From NCBI GenBank assembly GCA_026261815.1, contig JAMPIT010000493.1:9255501-9319500 (forward strand): a stretch of 64,000 bases of DNA, in the 5' to 3' direction. The notes under the pieces were generated by a model. It had not been told where the DNA came from, searched no databases, and saw nothing but the letters and a program-made list of their open reading frames with translations. Shown here in pieces: positions 58,919 to 64,000 of the stretch (positions within the stretch are counted from its first letter, which is position 1; each line of letters opens with the position of its first letter). Source of the stretch: Monarcha castaneiventris obscurior (Eukaryota > Chordata > Aves > Passeriformes > Monarchidae). A program made the position numbers and the translations under genes.

Positions 58919-60705
58919 AGGTGGCTCAATTCTCCTTTGCCTGTAGTGAAAGCAGCCAAGCTCCTTGTGCCTGAGTTCCCTTCTGGCTCTGCTGTTGGGA
59001 GAACCAGTAGCAAAATTCCCAGTCCAACAGGACCTGGAGCTATGGAGGAGTTTTGGTTCATTTCTTGGCTGGGGTTTAGTTGTGTTTTTGGGATTTTTCG
59101 GGTTGAGTTTTTGGGATTTTTCAGGTTGGTTTTTTGGGAAGCCCGTCCCAAACCCATCCTGCTGATACTGAAGGACAGGACACATTGGATTTCACCTTAT
59201 TCTGCTTCAGAGACAGGAACAAAAAGCAGAAAAACCTCATTTTCCAGCGCCACTGCCCCATCCAAGCTCAGTGCCAATATCCTGACAATAAATAGCTTAG
59301 ATTTTTTTGGGGGGGAAAGAGTGCAAAGTAGGAACTGGTTTTTATTCCTCACTCCAGCTTCTTATTTCCCACAGCAAAAAACTCCTTTGTGTCCCAGCAA
59401 TGAAGCCTTAAAATGCACTGATCATAACAGAAATACATCCCATGATATGATCAGGGTTTCCTTTTCAGCGCCTAATGATGTTAAAATAAATGGAATTATG
59501 TTGCTTTTCCTTTTTTTAAGTCAGTAAATTCGCAAAGAGGATTTGCCCCATTTCTACAATGTGCTTAAGGACTTAGAGCTCACGACCAAATGCAGATTTA
59601 TCAGGGGCATGAGGGCTGGCAGACAGCAGCCTCTGCTCAAAGCTGCTCAGGGCCTTTTTGTTCTGCTCCAGGAGGGTTTTTTCCCATTTTCATCAGGATT
59701 CCTGAGGCCAGATGTGGCCTTTTGCAGGTTTTTTTTTTTTTAATTGTTCAGCAAAAGTGATCAATGCTTTACAACAATCAGCAAGGGAAGTTGGGGTTGT
59801 GGACAGGAGCTAGAAAAAAAGGATTGGGGAAAATATCATGGCAGCATCCCTAGTGGGAAGTTTTTCCTTCTTTTTCTTGAGGATATTCCCACTGAGTTTG
59901 GTGGATGTGGGATGAAATCGCAGCTCTGTGTGTCTCTGACTCTCCCCCTCTGCTGGCAGTGCTGTCAGAGCTGCACAGGAGCTGCCCAAAAATCCCCGCA
60001 GGAATCCCAGAGCAAGGAACACTCCTCGCTCGATCCGAGGGTGAAGGACCCAAAGAATCTCTGGGGTGGTGGAAAGCAGGAAAATTCAAAGTTGAGGGGG
60101 GTTGTGCAGTGTGGGCTGTGCCTGTTTGCTTTTTCAGCTGTGGAAGCAGGACAGGCTGAGGCTGGTAACCCTGGGTGAGGAGGTGGTGATGGTTGGGGTG
60201 CTCAGGGAGGGCACCTGAGGCTCTGCCAACGCTTCCTTCGATAACCCAGGTCAGATCCCAGCCCTGAACCAACAAAGCATTTCATTATTCTTGTATTTCG
60301 AAACGCAAAGGGAATAAAATACAAGCTGCTGATGCAGAGGAGGTTATTTCACACATTTGGAAAGCCACTGTAATGTACAGAATTCACAGCACTTGGTCTA
60401 TCACTGAAATATCATTTAGAGATCTTAAATTAAGGGTTTTAAGGTGCAGGAAGATGGGATGGCAGCACATGAAATGTTGAGGTGCTGTGCACATGATGTG
60501 AGGGTGCTTTGTCTCCCAAGGACATTTCCTGCTCCTGTTTCTTGGCTCTTCTTGATGGAGGGTTTTTAAAATTCTTAATCCGCTCTGCACAATTCTTTGC
60601 TTTGTTCAGCACAAAGACCTGAAGGTTGCCAAAAGTAAATGACAAACTATTGGAGGAAGAGAAACCCAGCCCTTTAAGCAAATTTCTCCACCAGTGTTTA
60701 GAAAT
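58919..60705. other. Unique DNA, no gene seen
   Basis: Includes a short direct repeat GGGATTTTTC twice (59089 and 59113) within GT-rich DNA, and a T-tract at 59730-59741. No gene, RNA or transposon was recognised. Confidence 0.5.
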
Positions 60706-60765
60706 TCCCCCTCTCCATGGGATGAGCTTCAAGGTTCCTTCCAACCCAAACCATTCCATGGTTAT
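60706..60765 (+). repeat. CR1 LINE 3' end, sense, very short
   Basis: Seen: CTCCATGGGATGAGCTTCAA, ggttccttccaacccaaacc, ATTCCATGGTTATATGA. It matches the last 55-60 bp of young CR1 (GATCTTTAAGGTCCCTTCCA, acccaaaccattctatgatt). It is an extreme 5' truncation. Confidence 0.85.
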
Positions 60766-61262
60766 ATGAAACAGTCTCAGCCAAAAATTAATTATTACTA
60801 TTCCAGAGATGTGGCCTGGACAAATTAATTCTAACCTTCATTAACGCAAATGATGGTTTTATTAAATTACCAGATCAGATCCACAGATTGTGTGGCTGCT
60901 AAGTTTTCTTCTGACAAAATTCTTTGAGCAGAAACATTTTTTTGAGAAGAGGAGAAAGCACAACCAATACTTTACTGAAAATAGTTTCCAGGTAATCTTC
61001 TCTGCTAACTCAAAGCAAAAAAAAAGCACCTTTTCTCTGTGTTCTCTCAGTGCTGATGAAAGGGCTTAGCAAGAGCATTCAGCAGAAGGATTTGCCACTC
61101 GGGGCCTTGGGCACATTTTCAAAACTCAGACACTTCCACCTTGTCCTCTGTTCCCGGCTCGAATTCCCCAAATCCTCTTAGGTTAATTTGTTTTCCAGCA
61201 CAAGCCCATATGAAACCTAAACGGCGAGAAGGGCATTTTCTTTTTTTTTATTTCTCTCTGCA
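60766..61262. other. Unique AT-rich DNA before the GC-rich block
   Basis: AT-rich. An acceptor-like TTTGTTTTCCAG near 61187-61198 has no partner. The composition changes abruptly at about 61262. Confidence 0.5.
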
Positions 61263-61545
61263 CGGCGGGGGGATCGAGCTCATCCCGCTGGGGCCGGGGG
61301 ATGGCGGGGCTTTCCCTTCCAGCGCTGCCGGAGCCGCTCCCGCTCGGGCTCCGGAGCCGCCGTGGTGCTGAAGGGATAGCGCCGGACAGCCCCGAGCCCC
61401 GGCACCCAGCCCCGGCACCGGCACCGGCACCCAGCCCTGAGCCCCGGCACCGGCACCCAGCCCCGAGCCTGCACCGGCACCGGCACCGGCACCCAGCCCT
61501 GAGCCCCGGCACCCAACCCTGGCACCGGCACCGGCACCCAGCCCA
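61263..61545. repeat. CpG-rich block with (CCGGCA)n hexamers
   Basis: Seen: an abrupt switch to GC-rich, CpG-rich sequence (GATCGAGCTCATCCCGCTGG, GCCGGAGCCGCTCCCGCTCG, then CACCGGCACCGGCACC mixed with CAGCCCTGAGCCCC and CAGCCCCGAGCC). The first 120 bp (61263-61380) are not obviously tandem and look like a small CpG island. From 61380 on it is a hexamer-based repeat that grades into the 22-bp array. It could be a promoter island or just GC-biased minisatellite; no exon was recognised beside it. Confidence 0.75.
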
Positions 61546-62965
61546 TGTCCCACCCGCACCCATCCCGTGTCCCATCCGCACCCATCCCTGGCACCGGCAC
61601 CCATTCCCGGCACCCATCCCGTGTCCCATCCGCACCCATCCCTGGCACCGGCACCCATTCCCGGCACCCATCCCGTGTCCCATCCGCACCCATCCCACAC
61701 CCATCCCGTGTTCCATCCTCCTCCCACCTGTACCCATCCCGTGTCCCATCCCTCACCCATCCCGCACTCATCCCGCACCCATTGCGTGTCCCATCTGCAC
61801 CCATCCCATGTGCCATCCATGTCCCACCCGCCCCAGGACCGGGAACATCCCATACCCATCCCCTGTTCCATCCCACATCCATCCCACATCCATCCCATGT
61901 CCCATCCTGCACCCATCCCGTGCCCCATCCGCATCCCACCCACCCCGGGACCGGGAACATCCCGCACCCATCCCGTGTCTGAGCCGCGTCTCACCCGCAC
62001 CGGGACCAGCCCGCACCCAGCCCTGCGGCCTCCCTGCCCCTGTCCTGCACCCGTCCCGTGCCCATCCCGTGTCTCATCTGTGTCCCACTCGCCCCAGGAC
62101 CGGCCTGCACCCAGCCCTGCGCCTCTGTCCTGCACCCATCCCGTGTTCCACCGGCATCCATCCTGTGCCCCATCCGCACCCATCCCGTGTCCCATTTGCA
62201 CCCATCCCGTGTCCCATCCGCACCCATCCCGTGCCCCATCCGCACCCATCCCTGTCCCATCCGCACCCATCCCGTGTCCACTGCACCCATCCTGTCCCAT
62301 CCCCCCCTGTCCCTGCACCCATCCCGTGTCCCATCCGCATCCCGTGCCCCATCCCACCCATCCCGTTCCCATCCGCACCCATCCCGTGTCCCATCTGCAC
62401 CCATCCCGTGTCCCATCCGCACCCATCCTGTGCCCCATCGACACCCATCCCGTGTCCCATCCGCATCCCACCCACACCAGGACCGGGAACATCCTGCACC
62501 CAGCCCTGCACCCCTGTCCCGCACCCATCCCGTGTCCCCTCTGTGTCCCATCCGCACCAGGACCGGGAACATCCCGCACCCAGCCCTGCGCCCTCCCCGC
62601 CTCTGTCCCGCACCATCCCGTGTCCATGTTTGTCCTACCTGTACCAGCATCGTGCCCATCCCGCCTCCATCCCGCGCCTGACCCGAGCCGTGCCCGCCTC
62701 GTGCCCATCCCTCACCTTTCCCTGCACCAGATCTGTGCCTGCCCCTCGCCTGCCCCGCATCCATCCCGTGTCCATCCCGTGTCCATCCCATGCCCAGCCC
62801 ATGCCCAGCCCATGCCCTCACCTTGCCCGACCCCCGCCAGACCCGCACCCATCCCACGTCCACCCCGCACCCATCCCACGTCCACCCCACACCCATCCCA
62901 CGTCCACCCCACACCCATCCCATGTCCACCCCACACCCGACCCACGCCTGACCCCGACCCCCGGC
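61546..62965. repeat. 22-bp GC-rich minisatellite with higher-order insertions
   Basis: Seen: the basic unit CCCATCCGCACCCATCCCGT+gt (22 bp) with many variants. A 54-bp compound repeat occurs at 61567 and 61621 (GTGTCCCATCCGCACCCATC, then the hexamer part). An insertion word AGGACCGGGAACATCCCGCA plus CCCAGCCCTGCGCC recurs about six times. A last sub-array of CCCACGTCCACCCCACACCC lies at about 62857-62935. The minus strand is G-rich with runs of three or more G at short loops. 22 = 1 mod 3 and stops are rare, so frames up to 601 codons on plus and 486 on minus are open; these are not genes. Confidence 0.96.
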
Positions 62966-63082
62966 CTCCCGCCCCTATTTTCCTGTCATTTTCCACAAAG
63001 GGAAGCAGTGTCCAAAAGCTCCAACATAGTTTTCTGGAAGAAAAGTTGTTCAAAACACCGTTCCTGCCCCAAAGCTGCTTTT
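62966..63082. other. Short unique DNA between array and CR1
   Basis: Ordinary mixed DNA (TTTTCCTGTCATTTTCCACA at 62979). Nothing recognised. Confidence 0.45.
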
Positions 63083-63535
63083 AGGATAGAGTTACGGAAG
63101 CACTGAGGTTGGAAAAGACCTCTGCACTCATCCAACCATTAACCCAACATGGCCAAGGCCACTGCCCCGTGTCCCCAAGTGCCACATCTCCACAGCTTTT
63201 AAATCCCTCCAGGGATGGGGACTCACCACTGCCCCGGGCAGCCTTTTCCGGGAAGAAATTCTTCCTGATATCCAATCTAAACCTCCACTGGCACAAACTG
63301 AGGATGTTTCCTCTTGTCCTATCCCCTGTTACTTGGGAGAAGAGACAGACCCCACCTCTCTCCCCCCTCCTGTCAGGGACTTGTGCAGAGCCACAAGGTC
63401 CCCCCTGAGCCTCCTTTTCTCCAGGCTGAGCCCCTTTCCCAGCTCCCTCAGCCACTCCTGGTGCTCCAGAACCTTCCGTACCTCAACTGCTCTTCTTTGG
63501 GGTCACTCCAGCACCCCAATGTCCATGGACAATGT
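63083..63535 (-). repeat. CR1 LINE 3' fragment, antisense (~450 bp)
   Basis: Seen: AGGTTGGAAAAGACCTCTGC, atccaaccattaacccaaca, TGGCCAAGGCCACTGCCCCG, GTGCCACATCTCCACAGCTT, TCCCTCCAGGGATGGGGACT, ccgggcagccttttccggg, GAAATTCTTCCTGATATCCA, ACTGGCACAAACTGAGGATG, cttttctccaggctgagcccc and AGCTCCCTCAGCCACTCCTG. It differs in 3' sequence from the copies at 35.9 and 49.1 kb (GACCTCT against GGGACCTTAAA), so it belongs to another CR1 subfamily, closer to the copies at 1-590 and 46.6 kb. Confidence 0.95.
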
Positions 63536-64000
63536 CCACCACACTCCATGGAACTCAGTTTCTCCTCCCTTGTGAAAAACACTGAGGTTTAAAACACCAG
63601 GAGCGTTTAATGCCCCCAGTGCTGGGCTCTTGTGCTGCTCTACCAGCACAGGGCCAAGAATTTGTCTCCAGCCTGAATGGCCCCAGCTTAATGAGGTGGG
63701 ACACGCATTAGTCCTGGTGCTAAACTGCTCCGGGCGGGTGTCGGCTGTTGTTGAACAGCTGCTGGATTCTGCCCGAGAGGGAAATCTATTTACGGGTTGT
63801 GTTTGGGGTTGTAAAGTTTGCAACTGCGCTGGGGGAACAGCAGAGCCACGGAGCCGCTCTGAATTATTAAGAATGTTCAGTCACACAGAACAAGAACCAT
63901 AAACCAAGGGGTCAGGTGCTGGCTGGCCCCGGGGGCCGTGCAGGGACAGCGAGCACAGGTCACCCTCGGGGCAAGGGCTGCTGCTGAGCTGCAACAGCTC
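63536..64000. other. Unique DNA to window end
   Basis: Mixed DNA with some CpG (CTCCGGGCGGGTGTCGGCTG at 63728). No gene, RNA or transposon was recognised. The end of the window is arbitrary. Confidence 0.5.

Noticed and set aside
61301..63106. Longest reading frames in the window (601 codons plus, 486 codons minus), His/Pro/Ser-rich and Gly/Trp/Asp-rich
   Set aside because: They follow the 22-bp tandem unit in every frame and on both strands. Unit length 1 mod 3 and absence of stops explain them fully.

Overview
This window looks like a gene-poor stretch of a bird genome, probably a songbird. The bird call rests on many fragments of CR1, the dominant avian LINE, in both orientations, several ending in its ATTCTRTG-type octamer tail. 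It also rests on two solo LTRs of avian endogenous retrovirus type, small scattered AT-rich and GC-rich blocks, and a high density of minisatellites. The passerine level is an inference from the look of the LTRs and from the young CR1 copies. Nothing bacterial, plasmid-borne or phage-like is present: there are no operons, ribosome binding sites, tRNA or rRNA genes, insertion sequences or CRISPR arrays. I find no protein-coding gene that I can support. Almost every long open frame lies in a simple or tandem repeat whose unit has no stop codon. Many others begin at non-ATG triplets or lie inside CR1 fragments.

Layout, left to right. 1-590 is an antisense CR1. 4.66-6.91 kb is a 65-bp minisatellite with an internal large duplication. 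About 8.36-8.50 kb is a sense CR1 end. 12.65 and 15.53 kb are A and T tracts. 19.44 and 24.74 kb hold two old, diverged CR1 copies. 20.56-21.15 kb is a 25-bp minisatellite in perfect register. 7.69 and 21.73 kb share an unnamed unit of about 50 bp. 27.15 kb is a sense CR1 end, followed at 27.98-28.44 kb by a solo LTR. 33.09, 35.91 and 36.44 kb are antisense CR1 fragments around a 724-bp homopurine GGAA/GAAA tract (33.96-34.68 kb). 46.56-47.77 kb is a sense CR1 whose 3' tail has grown into a 640-bp array. 49.06 kb is an antisense CR1 and about 50.22-50.87 kb a second solo LTR. 55.84 and 56.92 kb are a direct duplication of about 200 bp. 58.57-58.92 kb is a 41/29-bp alternating minisatellite. 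61.26-62.97 kb is a GC-rich, CpG-rich hexamer and 22-bp array able to form G-quadruplexes on the minus strand. 63.08-63.54 kb is an antisense CR1.

The stretches between these blocks are unique DNA that could be intergenic or intronic. Three short segments have splice-like borders and open frames (about 31.03, 53.33 and 56.53 kb); they are candidates only. A few AT-rich stretches with palindromic transcription-factor motifs could be conserved non-coding elements, which needs cross-species alignment. All calls were made by eye; repeat borders are good to about 5-30 bp unless exact coordinates are argued in the entry.
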